Notes under the pieces: generated by a model
The model's database searches: none
What the model was told of the DNA's origin: nothing
The model's input: only the letters and a program-made list of their open reading frames with translations
NCBI GenBank assembly: GCA_022710975.1
Contig: JAKLGA010000024.1
Coordinates: forward strand, 1 to 64,000
Origin: Myxococcota bacterium
GTDB lineage: Bacteria; Myxococcota; B64-G9
Reading direction: 5' to 3'
Length of the DNA: 64,000 nucleotides
In this document: positions 20,038 to 28,744 of the stretch, one piece after another
How positions within the stretch are numbered: the stretch's first letter is position 1
Layout: each line of letters starts with the position of its first letter
Translations under genes and position numbers: made by a program

Positions 20038-23000
20038 TCACTGGCAGTCCAGGTCCCGGGCGAGCGTCTCCTCCGGGGAGTAGGTGAAGCCCGAGCTCAC
20101 GACCGAGGAGTTGCACTCACTGTTGGGCACCAGGATGGCCAGGGAGGCGTCCGTCCCCACGGCATTGAAGCCAGGTGGCTCCATCTGCGCGGGGGTGTAC
20201 GCGGCCTCGGTGTTGCCGTTGCAGGTCGGGATCCAGCCGGCCTCGTCGGTCCGCAGCAGCCACAGATCCTGGGCGTGGTTGGAGACCCAGCGGGAGCCCA
20301 CGGCCAGGTACCCGCTGTCCGTGGCGGCGAGATCGACCGGGATGGCCATGGTGAGCTCGTCCTCGGTGGGGCCGCCGTAGCGGCGCTGCCACATGAGGTG
20401 GCCGTCGTCCGCGGAGATGCGCAGCAGCCAGCCCTCCCTGGAGCCGGAACCTCCGGCGTAGACGATGGCCCCGCTCACCAGCAGGGTGTTGTCCGGAGCG
20501 CGCGTGATGGACGCGGCCCACTCGTCGGTCCCGGCCAGGTAGTAGCGCTGCTGCCAGGCGATGGTGGGGGTGGCCGAGCTCACCGCATCCAGCTTGATCG
20601 CGAACACGTCGGTCATGCCGTCGTCCGGGTGCATGATCTCGCCCACCAGCACCACGCTCGAGGTCCCGTCGGCCACCACGGCCCGGGCGATGCCGAACGC
20701 GCTGCTCTGGAAACTGAGCTGCCAGAGAGCGCCCGTGAGCGCGGGGTTGAGCCCGACCGCGAAGGGGTGGTCGTCCCCACCGCCGGCCGTGCTGGTGAAG
20801 CCCACGGCCACCAGGGATTGCAGCGTGCCGTCGTCCACCACCGGGGCGACGGCGAGCAGGCCGTAGTCCTTGTCGTCAGCCGGCGCCTTGAGCCTGGCGA
20901 AGTTGCCCAGCCCGCCGGCCTGCGTCACCAGGAAGGCCAGCCCGCTGGTCAGCGAGGGGCTGGTACTCACGGTCTCGCCGACCACGACCCAGCCAGGTGA
21001 GCTCGGCGGCAGGGGCTGAATGTCGAAGGCGCCGTCCTCGTCCAGGGTGCCGTACACCCTGTTCCACTCCACCGTGGTCAGGTCGCTGCTCAGCAAGATC
21101 AGCCAGGCGTTCAGCCCGCCGAAGCTGCCGGCGGACCAGGTTGCCGAAGTCCCGGCGAAGATCAGCTTGGTGGTCCCGGGCACGGGCCGGATCACGCCGT
21201 CGGCCTCGGGACCGCCCCCCTCCAGCGTGTGCAGGGCGCTGACGGCGCCCGCCTCGTCGAAGCCCGCGAGCAGCAGGGCGCCTAGGGACTCGGAGCGGAT
21301 GAGCGCCCAGGGTTCGTCCAGGGCCGTGCCCCGCTGGGCCACGCTGGGGCTCTTGGCGCCGGCTCGCTCGTCGGTCGCTCCGCCCAGGGTGAGGGACCAC
21401 TTGGCTAACGAGCAGGTCGTCGCGTTGCAGATCGGCTGGCAGCCGGGGTTCGGCGCCTGGCCGCAGGGCAGGCCGTCGCAGCCCGGGTCGCAGCAGCCGA
21501 CGCCGTCGATGCAGATCGACGGGGGCAGGCAGCACTCCCTGAAGGGCCCGGTGACGTCGCACACCGTGGCGGCACCCGGGCACTGCGCGCAGGACCCCGG
21601 GTTGAGGCAGAAGGAGTCCAGGGACGTCGCGCAGCAGACCCGCTCGCAGGGCACCTCGCCGGTGGCCTCGTTGCAGGGCTGGCAGATCCCGGCCAGCCGG
21701 TTGGCGCACACCTCGCCGAGCTGGCAGCACTTGTCCCCGCAGGCCGGGCCGTCGTCCAGCGGATCACACGTCACGCACTGGTCGACCGCGCGGTCACAGA
21801 ACTGGGACGGGGTGCAGCACTCGTCCACGCAGGCCGTCTGGCCACCCACGCACTCCTGGCAGGTCCCCATGCAGGCCGCGTTGCCACAGCAGGGCTCGCC
21901 CGCGGCGGTGCAGGACTGGTCCAAGCTCACGCAGGTCTCGCAGGTTTGGCTGATCGGGTCGCACTCCTCGGTCGGCTGGCAGCAGGTCTTGTTGTCCGCG
22001 CCGCAGGGGAACATGCATACGCAGGCCCCGCTGCCTACGTCGCACTCCGTGGGGTACCCTGTATTGCAGGGGATGCACTGACCGCCGGCGGTGCAGGTGA
22101 CGGGTCGCCACTGGTAGCAGGTGGGGAAGTTCGGCACCTGCTCGCAGGTCTCGAGCAGCAGCGGGATCTCACAGCGATCGGACTCGCCCTGGGTGCAGGT
22201 CGAGTTGCAGTTCACGCTGCACTCGGTCGTCGGGGGATCCCCTGCCACCACGTTGCAGGCCTTCACCGGGTCGGCGCTGGCGCAGTCCTCGACGTCGCGC
22301 CAGTCCAAGCAGGGATCCGCGTCCACGTTCGGGGCGCAGTCCTGGCGCACGGAGCCGTTGCATCGCACCTGGCCGCCCATGCAGTCGTTCGTGCAGCCGC
22401 TGGTGCAGGTGGGAATACCGCCGCTGGCGTCGCAGGTCTGGCCCTGGGCGACGCAATCGTCGATCACGAACCAGAGCAGGCAGCCCGTCCTGTCGTCGCA
22501 GCGCTCGACCCGATTCGCGTTGCAGCGCTGGTCGCCGGCTGTCGGGCAGTTCGGGGTGCAGGTCCCGGCGCAGGCCGGGGGGTCCAGGGTGTCGTCGCAG
22601 GTCTGGCCGCCCGCGGTGCAGTCCTGCATGTTCTCCCAGTGCAGGCAGCTCGCTGTTTCCCGACATTCCTGCAGCACGTTCCCCGCGCACTGCCTGGCGT
22701 TCTCGGGCCCGCAGGTGCTGCAGCCCGTCTCGCAGCCGGGCGTCCCGTCGGTCTCGTCGCAGTGCTGCAGCTCGCCGCATGGCGTGGTGTCTATCCAATG
22801 CAGGCAGTCGGGGGTCAGCCGGGAGCAGGTCTGGATCACGCCCATGCCAGGCTTGCAGCGCGTGGCGCCCTCCTGCGTGCAGTCGGCGGCGCAGGCCGGC
22901 CCGCACACCGCCTCGCTCGAGGCGTTGAGCATGCAAACCTGGCCGTTCAATGCGCTGCAGTCCTGGATCATCACCCAGTCCAGGCAGCCGTGCTGCGCCT

Positions 23001-23244
23001 GTTCGCAGCGCTCGACCCGCGTGCCGAGCGCGCACCGGGTCTCGTTCACGGTCGTGCAGCCATCCTGGCAATCCCCCCGACACACCCCGTCGCGGCAGAC
23101 CAGTCCGTCATCGCAGGTCTGGTTGTCCAGGCAGGGCTGGCCCTCGCCGCCCTTCTCGGGCAGGAAGATGTCGCAGCCGAGTCCGGCCGTGGCCAGCAGG
23201 CCGAGCGCCAGGACGGAGACGAGCCTGAGGGTGAGGGTGCGCAT
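20038..23244 (-). CDS. Giant Cys-rich secreted lipoprotein with C-terminal propeller-like half
   Basis: A 1068-residue protein. The ATG follows the upstream gene's TGA by one base, so the two are coupled. The signal ends at LLATAGLGC (lipobox-like). Residues ~20-615 are a long series of Cys-rich units, each typically C-x(6-9)-C followed by a CL(D/H)W segment and QTCD or QRCN turns (for example ERCEQAQHGCLDWVMIQDC and QECRETASCLHWENMQDC); later units change to QPTEECDPISQTCETC-type. Residues ~620-1068 are beta-rich with repeated GxxxDExxxxI.P...GW.VVG blocks (WNRVYGTLDEDGAFDIQP, WQRRYGGPTEDELTMAIP), the signature of beta-propeller proteins that carry delta-60-like repeats. It is probably a cell-surface or outer-membrane-linked protein. 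Confidence 0.85.
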   Translation of the reverse strand: MRTLTLRLVSVLALGLLATAGLGCDIFLPEKGGEGQPCLDNQTCDDGLVCRDGVCRGDCQDGCTTVNETRCALGTRVERCEQAQHGCLDWVMIQDCSALNGQVCMLNASSEAVCGPACAADCTQEGATRCKPGMGVIQTCSRLTPDCLHWIDTTPCGELQHCDETDGTPGCETGCSTCGPENARQCAGNVLQECRETASCLHWENMQDCTAGGQTCDDTLDPPACAGTCTPNCPTAGDQRCNANRVERCDDRTGCLLWFVIDDCVAQGQTCDASGGIPTCTSGCTNDCMGGQVRCNGSVRQDCAPNVDADPCLDWRDVEDCASADPVKACNVVAGDPPTTECSVNCNSTCTQGESDRCEIPLLLETCEQVPNFPTCYQWRPVTCTAGGQCIPCNTGYPTECDVGSGACVCMFPCGADNKTCCQPTEECDPISQTCETCVSLDQSCTAAGEPCCGNAACMGTCQECVGGQTACVDECCTPSQFCDRAVDQCVTCDPLDDGPACGDKCCQLGEVCANRLAGICQPCNEATGEVPCERVCCATSLDSFCLNPGSCAQCPGAATVCDVTGPFRECCLPPSICIDGVGCCDPGCDGLPCGQAPNPGCQPICNATTCSLAKWSLTLGGATDERAGAKSPSVAQRGTALDEPWALIRSESLGALLLAGFDEAGAVSALHTLEGGGPEADGVIRPVPGTTKLIFAGTSATWSAGSFGGLNAWLILLSSDLTTVEWNRVYGTLDEDGAFDIQPLPPSSPGWVVVGETVSTSPSLTSGLAFLVTQAGGLGNFARLKAPADDKDYGLLAVAPVVDDGTLQSLVAVGFTSTAGGGDDHPFAVGLNPALTGALWQLSFQSSAFGIARAVVADGTSSVVLVGEIMHPDDGMTDVFAIKLDAVSSATPTIAWQQRYYLAGTDEWAASITRAPDNTLLVSGAIVYAGGSGSREGWLLRISADDGHLMWQRRYGGPTEDELTMAIPVDLAATDSGYLAVGSRWVSNHAQDLWLLRTDEAGWIPTCNGNTEAAYTPAQMEPPGFNAVGTDASLAILVPNSECNSSVVSSGFTYSPEETLARDLDCQ

Positions 23245-23245
23245 C

Positions 23246-24127
23246 TCAGAACCTCCCACCGAGGGTCAGGGTGAAGCCGTCGCCGTCCGCCATGGGGGCC
23301 GCCACGGCGCTCACCCCGGCCTCCTCGGCCTCGGGCAGCAGCCACATCACCACCCCGGTGATGAGCAGCGCCCCGCCCAGCCCGAACCCGGCCCACATCA
23401 CCCCGGCCCAGGTCCGGCTGGTGTCCTTGGCGCCGAGATCGCCGCCCTCGTAGTCCGAGGCCGCGCCCATGGACAGCCCCAGCCCCGCGCCGCCCAGCGC
23501 GCACAGCCCCAGGCCGCTCCAGAAGGTGACGTGCCCGACCAGGGTGTAGGTGGACATGGGCTTGGAGGGCGCCGCGGCCTCGGCCTCCGGGGCCGGATCC
23601 ATCGGCGCGGCTCCGGCGGAGGCCGGGGCCGCGAGCGACTCGGCCAGCGGCACGAAGATCTCGCGCACGGCCTCCGAGGTCGCGTCGAGGAGCGCGGCCT
23701 CGCCGCCCTCGACCTTCTGGGACACGCTCTGCACCACGGCCACCTTCTTCACGTCGATCACCCTGAGGTTCAGCAGGTAGGTGTCGCCGAACTTGGACAC
23801 GTTGCCGACCGTCACGAACTGGGCGCCGAGCGCGCCGCCGATCTCGGCGATGCAGGAGTCGTCACCGCAGCCGGTCAGGGCCTTCTTCTCCTCGTACTGC
23901 AGGACCGCCTGGATGTCGCCCTTGCCGATCACCCGGAAGGTCTTCAGCTTGCGGATGTCGCTGGCCAGCAGCTCCCCCAGCGCGTCCATCTGCTCCTGGG
24001 TCACCCCGCCCTTGCTGGCGAACTCCATGACCGCCACGGCGGGGCGGGCGTCGTCGGCCGCCTGCGCAGACGGACCCAGCCCGGCGAGGACCGCCACCAG
24101 CGAGAACCACCGACTCGCGTGCCGCAT
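23246..24127 (-). CDS. Secreted FlgO/CsgG-like protein
   Basis: A 293-residue protein with TGGAGGG before its ATG and a cleavable signal (VLAGLGPSAQA). The mature N-terminus (RPAVAVMEFASKGGVTQEQM, LASDIRKLKTFRVIGKGDI, IGGALGAQFVTVGNVSKFGD) is the beta-alpha-beta fold found in FlgO/CsgG-like and related outer-membrane assembly proteins that rank proteins by 'MEF'-type first strands. A hydrophobic segment near the C-terminus (MWAGFGLGGALLITGVVMWL) may insert into a membrane. It precedes the giant Cys-rich lipoprotein gene with a one-base gap, so the two products may work together at the surface. Confidence 0.78.
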   Translation of the reverse strand: MRHASRWFSLVAVLAGLGPSAQAADDARPAVAVMEFASKGGVTQEQMDALGELLASDIRKLKTFRVIGKGDIQAVLQYEEKKALTGCGDDSCIAEIGGALGAQFVTVGNVSKFGDTYLLNLRVIDVKKVAVVQSVSQKVEGGEAALLDATSEAVREIFVPLAESLAAPASAGAAPMDPAPEAEAAAPSKPMSTYTLVGHVTFWSGLGLCALGGAGLGLSMGAASDYEGGDLGAKDTSRTWAGVMWAGFGLGGALLITGVVMWLLPEAEEAGVSAVAAPMADGDGFTLTLGGRF

Positions 24128-24197
24128 CGCGCACCCTCCAATCAACGTGCAGCGAACCCCAGGTTTTCCAATGGACTATCACAGCCGGGGTGTCGGT

Positions 24198-25151
24198 TCA
24201 AGGTGCGACCAGCGCCGCCAGATCCTCGGGCAATGGCACCTCGAAGACGAGCCGCGCGCCGGTGAGCGGGTGGGTGAAGGCCAGCCCGTGCGCGTGCAGC
24301 GCGAGCCGGGCGTGGCCCAGGCGGGCCAGGGTGTCCGCGCTCAGGCGGTCCTTGATCATGTCCAGGTGCGGGCGGCCGCCCTCCTGGTACAGCTTGTCCC
24401 CCAGGATGGGGTGGCCGAGGTGGGCGAGGTGCACCCGGATCTGGTGGGTGCGGCCGGTGCGCGGGCGCGCGGCGACCAGGGCCCGGTCCGGCAGGCGCGC
24501 GAGCACCTCGAGCTCGGTGGCCGCGGCCTGGCCACCGTCCGCCACCACCCGCATGCGTCCGGTCAGGCTGAACTCCCGGTCCGGCCCCAGGCGCGCCTCC
24601 ACCAGGGTGCGCTCGAAGGCGGGTGCGCCGCGCACCACGGCCAGGTAGCGCTTCTCCACCTGGCGGCCGGCGAACTGGCGCATGAGGGCGTGCAGCACCT
24701 CCCGCCCGCGGGCCAGCAGCAGCGCCCCGCTGGTCTCACGGTCCAGGCGGTGGGCGGCCTCCAGGTCCGGGAGCCCGAGCTCCGCCCGCAGGCGGCTGAC
24801 GATGGTGCGCTCGCGGAAGCCCCGCACCGGGTGGACCGGCGCGCCCGGGCCCTTGTCCACCACCACCAGGTGCTCGTCCCGGTGGAGCAGGCGGTAGCGC
24901 ACCTCGACCTCGGGCTCGGGGCGCACCTCGCTGCGCACCAGGATCTGCTCGCCCGCCTGGAGCCGGTGGCCCCAGGGCAGGGGCCGGTCCGGGCCGGCCG
25001 CGCCGCGGGAGAACACGCAGCCCTCGAGCCGCCCGACCAGGGAGGTGCGGCTGCGGCGGAACTTGTCCGCCAGGTAGCGGTCGAGCCGGCGCCCGGCGGC
25101 CTCGGCGCCGACGCGGAAGAGGTACTCGCCGGGTGTGTCGGGCCGGGGCAC
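24198..25151 (-). CDS. RluA-family pseudouridine synthase
   Basis: A 317-residue enzyme, the family length. An S4-like RNA-binding N-terminus (RRLDRYLADKFRRSRTSLVG) is followed by the catalytic block AAHRLDRETSGALLLARG, in which the Asp of HRLDxxTSG is the catalytic nucleophile, and by GRTHQIRVHLAHLGHPILGD. It isomerises specific uridines in rRNA or tRNA; RluA/C/D types cannot be told apart here. The start is a GTG with a weak ribosome site, 20 bases after the receiver gene's stop, so it is likely cotranscribed with that gene. Confidence 0.92.
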   Translation of the reverse strand: MPRPDTPGEYLFRVGAEAAGRRLDRYLADKFRRSRTSLVGRLEGCVFSRGAAGPDRPLPWGHRLQAGEQILVRSEVRPEPEVEVRYRLLHRDEHLVVVDKGPGAPVHPVRGFRERTIVSRLRAELGLPDLEAAHRLDRETSGALLLARGREVLHALMRQFAGRQVEKRYLAVVRGAPAFERTLVEARLGPDREFSLTGRMRVVADGGQAAATELEVLARLPDRALVAARPRTGRTHQIRVHLAHLGHPILGDKLYQEGGRPHLDMIKDRLSADTLARLGHARLALHAHGLAFTHPLTGARLVFEVPLPEDLAALVAP

Positions 25152-25171
25152 GGCGGCGTCGGCTCACGCCC

Positions 25172-25546
25172 TCACGGGCGCTCGGCCGCCAGGCGGCGGC
25201 GCACGGCGCCCAGCAGGTCGTCCTTGCGGAAGGGTTTGCCCACCACCTCGATCAGCTCGGGCGCGGTCTTCCTGATGGTCTGGGCGCGCTCGGGGTGGGC
25301 GGTGACGAACACGACCGGCGTGCGAAAGTCCGGGTCGTCGAGCCGCAGCTTGATGAGCATGGCGACGCCGGTCTCGCCGGGCATGTCCACGTCGCAGACC
25401 ATGAGATCGGGCCGCTCCCGGGCGAACTCCGCCCGGGCCTGGGCGGCGTTCTCGCACACGCGGGTGTCGTGACCGGCGTTGCCGACCAGCGTCTGGATGA
25501 GCTGGCGCAGATCCGGGCTGTCGTCGACGATGAGCACCTTGGCCAT
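25172..25546 (-). CDS. Single-domain response regulator (receiver only)
   Basis: A 124-residue protein that is entirely a receiver domain: acidic pair in LIVDDS, phospho-acceptor Asp in VCDVDMPG (~53), Thr in VFVTAHP and Lys in GKPF. With no output domain it should act, like CheY or SpoIID-type single receivers, by binding a partner when phosphorylated. No kinase gene is adjacent. It is followed by an RluA-type gene 20 bases downstream. Confidence 0.92.
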   Translation of the reverse strand: MAKVLIVDDSPDLRQLIQTLVGNAGHDTRVCENAAQARAEFARERPDLMVCDVDMPGETGVAMLIKLRLDDPDFRTPVVFVTAHPERAQTIRKTAPELIEVVGKPFRKDDLLGAVRRRLAAERP

Positions 25547-25599
25547 GGCCCCTCCGGGGATGGCCGGAAGATACTACGCCGGCGGCCCGATCTCCAGCC

Positions 25600-25794
25600 T
25601 CAACCCAGGGTGCGCTTGAGGAGCACGATCACCAGGATCAGCACCGGGATGCCCCAGACGATCAGCATGAACTTCATCGGGCTCTGCTTGAACTGGGGCT
25701 GCTTCTCGCCGGCCTGCTCGACGGGCGGCTGCTCGGCGTTCGGCCGGGGCTCGGGGGTCGGGGTCGGGCTCTGCTTCTGTCGGTTCTTGCCCAT
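25600..25794 (-). CDS. Small single-pass membrane protein
   Basis: A 64-residue protein. The ATG chosen follows GGAGGGAGAG; an upstream in-frame start lacks this. A polar Pro/Gln-rich N-terminal ~38 residues (KQSPTPTPEPRPNAEQPP) precedes one transmembrane segment (FMLIVWGIPVLILVIVLLKR). No family recognised. Codon bias and spacing match its neighbours, so it is probably real. Confidence 0.6.
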   Translation of the reverse strand: MGKNRQKQSPTPTPEPRPNAEQPPVEQAGEKQPQFKQSPMKFMLIVWGIPVLILVIVLLKRTLG

Positions 25795-25878
25795 GACGGC
25801 TCTCCCTCCGGGTGGCGGCGCGCGGGCCGCCCCCGGGATCACGCGTTAGGTTCCGTGCGATCGGCTGCAGGAGGCGCG

Positions 25879-26190
25879 TCAGGCGATGGGCGGACGATCG
25901 ATGCGGGCGCGGTGGCCGTCGCGGGGGGCGCCGGCCCGGGAGCGCGGGAACACCCGGGGGCCGAAGGCGGGCCCCGCCTGGCGGTCGGCGGTGAGCAGGA
26001 GCTGCTGGCCCACCTGGGTGCGCGAGCGCTGGGGATCGAGCGGACCCGCCGCGCCGGAGGCCGGGGCCTGGTCCAGGAACGGCCCCGACGGCCCACCGTC
26101 CGGCCCCCCCGCGGGCAGGCCGCCCAGGGCGAGCAGCAGCCCCAGGCCGAGGGCCAGGACGTGGGCCGGGAGGTGCGCGCGGACGCTCAC
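25879..26190 (-). CDS. Possible small secreted protein
   Basis: A 103-residue open frame from a GTG start with only a weak ribosome site. It opens with a good signal-peptide-like stretch (VLALGLGLLLALGGLPAG) followed by a Pro/Gly/Arg-rich low-complexity region and no recognisable domain. It fills the gap between two convincing genes on the same strand. The overlapping plus-strand frame is no better. It may be a genuine small exported protein or chance. Confidence 0.35.
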   Translation of the reverse strand: MSVRAHLPAHVLALGLGLLLALGGLPAGGPDGGPSGPFLDQAPASGAAGPLDPQRSRTQVGQQLLLTADRQAGPAFGPRVFPRSRAGAPRDGHRARIDRPPIA

Positions 26191-26241
26191 GGCTACCAAC
26201 CTAAGGCCTGCCGGGGCCCGGCGCAAGGGCCTAGATCAGCC

Positions 26242-26763
26242 TCAGGGCGCCGGGGGAGCGGCCTCGGCCGCCTTGCCGGTGGCGGGCACCAGGCGCTCGA
26301 ACTGCTTGCCCAGCAGCTCCATCTGCGCGGGGCACTTCTGCATGTACTCCATCATGGCCGGCATGAGCCCCTGCATCATGGCCTCGGCCTCGCCCTGCAT
26401 CATCTGGGCGGTGGCCTTCTGCTGGTCCGGGCTCATCTTCTTCTCCAGGGCCTCCATCTCCGCGGTGGCCGCCCGGATCTCCGGCCCCAGCTCGTCCACC
26501 CAGCCGGTGACCGCCTTCAGGGCCTTGTCGCAGTCGCCCTTGTTCTGGGCGATCAGATCGAACATGGTCTTCAGCCGGCCGATGAACTTGCGGCCCAGCT
26601 CCATGGCCCGCTCCTGGTCCTTGCTCACGGCCGCGGGTCGGGGCGCCTCCGCGGGCTTGGCCAGGGGCGTGACGGGCCCGTCCGCGGGCTTGTCGGCCGC
26701 CAGGGCCGGGAGCGAACCGAGCGCCAGGGCGAGCGTCAGGGCGAGGGCGAGCGTGCGGGACAT
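26242..26763 (-). CDS. Secreted helical protein
   Basis: A 173-residue protein with GGAGGATCC before the ATG and a clear cleavable signal (ALALTLALALGSLPALA). The mature part is helical and Met/Gln/Glu-rich (MEALEKKMSPDQQKATAQMM, EAEAMMQGLMPAMMEYMQKC), with two cysteines. I do not recognise a family. It lies 11 bases downstream of the EGF/CAP lipoprotein gene and is probably cotranscribed. Confidence 0.72.
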   Translation of the reverse strand: MSRTLALALTLALALGSLPALAADKPADGPVTPLAKPAEAPRPAAVSKDQERAMELGRKFIGRLKTMFDLIAQNKGDCDKALKAVTGWVDELGPEIRAATAEMEALEKKMSPDQQKATAQMMQGEAEAMMQGLMPAMMEYMQKCPAQMELLGKQFERLVPATGKAAEAAPPAP

Positions 26764-26774
26764 GGATCCTCCGA

Positions 26775-27740
26775 TCAGAAGATGTTCTGGGTGTTGAAGG
26801 TCCCCGAGTAGCCGATGCCGATCTGGCTCGTGCCACAGCGCATGATGTTGCAGTGGTGGGACAGGGGCGGGCAGTGGCCCTCGTTCGCGCCGGTCATGTA
26901 CATGTCCATCTCGCAGGCCGGGTCGCAGCCGTAGGCGCAGTTCTGGCAGTAGGGGTAGTCGGCGTGGAACAGCTGGCCCTGCCGCTCCATCTGCACGGAG
27001 TGGTTGCGGCCGTGCGCCGCCCACTCCACGCTCCAGCCCAGCGGGTGGTGGCACTCGTCCGTGCCCTCGGGATCGTGGGTGGCGCGGGTCAGGTTCACCA
27101 GCTCGAACTGGAGGCACTCGTACTCGTTGGGCTCGAACCAGGTGTCGTTCACCCCGTCCACGTCGATGTCGTAGTCGATGGCGCCGCCCACACAGATCTG
27201 GGAGGTCGGCACGCAGTCCAGCCCGGCCCGGGTGGAGGGGGTGTAGCCGCCGTCGCAGGCGCAAACCGGGGCGGCCGGAGCCGGTGGCCTGGCGGGCCAG
27301 GCGTGGCAGGTGCCGTGGCCGGAGCAGGTCTGGCCGGTGCAGTCGTCGGTGTCGGGCACGCACTCGAGGCCCGCGGCCACGTAGCCCGCCTCGCAGGCGC
27401 ACTCGGCCTGGGCGCCGGCCACGGCCCGGCAGGTGCCGTGGCCGGAGCAGGTCACCCCGGCGCAGGGGTCCGGCGGGCTCTCGTCCTGGGGCGCGCCCTC
27501 GTCCAGCGGCTCCCAGCCGTCGTCCGCGGGCTCGCCCCCGTCGTCCTCGACGATCTGTGGATCGCCGCCGTCCTCGGGCGCGAGGCCGTCGTCCTCTCCC
27601 GCCGCGCCGTCCTCCTCCTGCCCGGCCGCGCCGTCCCAGGGGATGTCCACGGTCCCGGCCTGGCAGCCGGAGAGCGCGCCCAGCAGGCAGGCGAGGGCAG
27701 GGCCGGCGAGGGTGGTGCCGAGGGCGCGCGGGGCGATCAT
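26775..27740 (-). CDS. EGF-like/CAP-domain lipoprotein
   Basis: A 321-residue protein. The lipobox (ALSGC) is followed by an acidic linker, then two EGF-like modules (GVTCSGHGTCRAVAG, GQTCSGHGTCHAWPA). Residues ~185-321 fit a CAP/SCP (cysteine-rich secretory) domain: FELVNLTRATHD, HPLGWSVEWAAHGRNHSVQM, and HHCNIMRCGTSQIGIGYSG, with extra disulfide-forming cysteines. CAP proteins bind lipids or act extracellularly. EGF plus CAP is an animal-like architecture that also occurs in myxobacteria-like genomes. There is no ribosome site: TAGAAT sits six bases before the ATG, suggesting a leaderless message. Confidence 0.85.
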   Translation of the reverse strand: MIAPRALGTTLAGPALACLLGALSGCQAGTVDIPWDGAAGQEEDGAAGEDDGLAPEDGGDPQIVEDDGGEPADDGWEPLDEGAPQDESPPDPCAGVTCSGHGTCRAVAGAQAECACEAGYVAAGLECVPDTDDCTGQTCSGHGTCHAWPARPPAPAAPVCACDGGYTPSTRAGLDCVPTSQICVGGAIDYDIDVDGVNDTWFEPNEYECLQFELVNLTRATHDPEGTDECHHPLGWSVEWAAHGRNHSVQMERQGQLFHADYPYCQNCAYGCDPACEMDMYMTGANEGHCPPLSHHCNIMRCGTSQIGIGYSGTFNTQNIF

Positions 27741-27746
27741 GGGGGG

Positions 27747-27752
27747 ATTCTA
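27747..27752 (-). promoter_or_regulatory. Candidate -10 element next to the start codon
   Basis: On the minus strand TAGAAT is followed by six C residues and the ATG at 27740. The TAG of this box is also the stop codon of the upstream gene. The geometry predicts transcription starting at or very near the ATG. Confidence 0.35.
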
Positions 27753-28715
27753 CTTCACCACGCCCATCCCATCCAGCGCCTCGCCCAGCTCCTCGGGGCT
27801 CAGCGTCAGGTACTCCAGCTTGCCCTGCGTGAGGATGCGGGAGACAGGCGTGACCGCGTCCGTGCTGGCCGGGTCCACGCCGCGCACCAGCACGCCCGCG
27901 TAGTTGGAGTCGGAGGCGAGGATGGCCTCGTGGTAGGTCGAGGGGGTGGCGGCGGTCACGCCCTCGATCTGGAGCAGCTTCGCGCGCACCGCCTCGTGCT
28001 CGGTGAAGTCGGCGCCGACCTTCAGCAGCGTGAGGTGGCCGCCGGCGGCGATGAGGTTCGTCTTCAGCTCGCTCGGGGGGCCGTCGGGCCCCTCGGAGAA
28101 CAGGGCGCGGTTCAGCTCGTACCAGGTGCGCGTGAGGTACGGGAAACCGAGGGCCGCGTCGATGCGGCCCTTGACGGCGGCGGCCGCGCCGGGCTCCTGG
28201 CACCTGAGCAGGATGGCGGTGACGCCCTGGCCCATGTGGTGGAAGTCCTGGGCGGAGCGCAACGAGATCAGGACGAGCTTGGCGTCGAGCTCGCCCACGC
28301 CCGTGGCGAACACCCCGGCCACCCGGAAGGTCCCGTCCCTGGCCCCTGCGGCCGGGCCCTCCAGGATGGGGGCGAACAGGCGGACGGGATCCCCCGGCTG
28401 GACCCGCAGCATGCGCTGCAGCTCCTCGCCCAGGAAGATGGCCGGCCCGGGCGCCGCGGGCGGGTCGCCGGCCGGCGCGGCGCGGTGGAGCGCGGAGGCG
28501 TCGACGATCTGATTGAGGGAGGCCTGGAGGCGGTCGGCCTCCGCGCGCAGCGCGGCGTTCTCCTGGCGGAGCTTCTCCAGCGCCGCCTGGGTCTCCGCGC
28601 ACCGCGCGCGCTCCTCCGCGGCGGCCAGCTCCCGCTCCCTCGCCTTGGGCCCATCGCAGGCGGCCGGGAGGAGTGAGCACAGGCCGAGGAAGGTCATCAG
28701 GGAAGTCGTTCGCAT
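27750..28715 (-). CDS. Lipoprotein with circularly permuted LolC/MacB-like periplasmic domain
   Basis: A 321-residue protein. The lipobox LLPAAC ends at residue 20; residues ~24-72 are a coiled coil (CAETQAALEKLRQENAALRA). Residues ~92-207 match the second half of the LolC/E and MacB periplasmic domain (FLGEELQRMLRVQPGD, FRVAGVFATGVGELDAKLVL, TRTWYELNRALFSE). Residues ~227-303 then match its first half (EHEAVRAKLLQIEGVTAATP, AGVLVRGVDPAST, LTQGKLEYL). In LolC/E the order is reversed and transmembrane helices flank the domain; here no helix is present. It could bind lipoprotein or partners of a Lol/Mac transporter as a soluble, lipid-anchored version. The family match is confident; the function is not. 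Confidence 0.85.
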   Translation of the reverse strand: MRTTSLMTFLGLCSLLPAACDGPKARERELAAAEERARCAETQAALEKLRQENAALRAEADRLQASLNQIVDASALHRAAPAGDPPAAPGPAIFLGEELQRMLRVQPGDPVRLFAPILEGPAAGARDGTFRVAGVFATGVGELDAKLVLISLRSAQDFHHMGQGVTAILLRCQEPGAAAAVKGRIDAALGFPYLTRTWYELNRALFSEGPDGPPSELKTNLIAAGGHLTLLKVGADFTEHEAVRAKLLQIEGVTAATPSTYHEAILASDSNYAGVLVRGVDPASTDAVTPVSRILTQGKLEYLTLSPEELGEALDGMGVVK

Positions 28716-28744
28716 CGTGGACCTCCGAGCCTGTGGGGCCTCGC

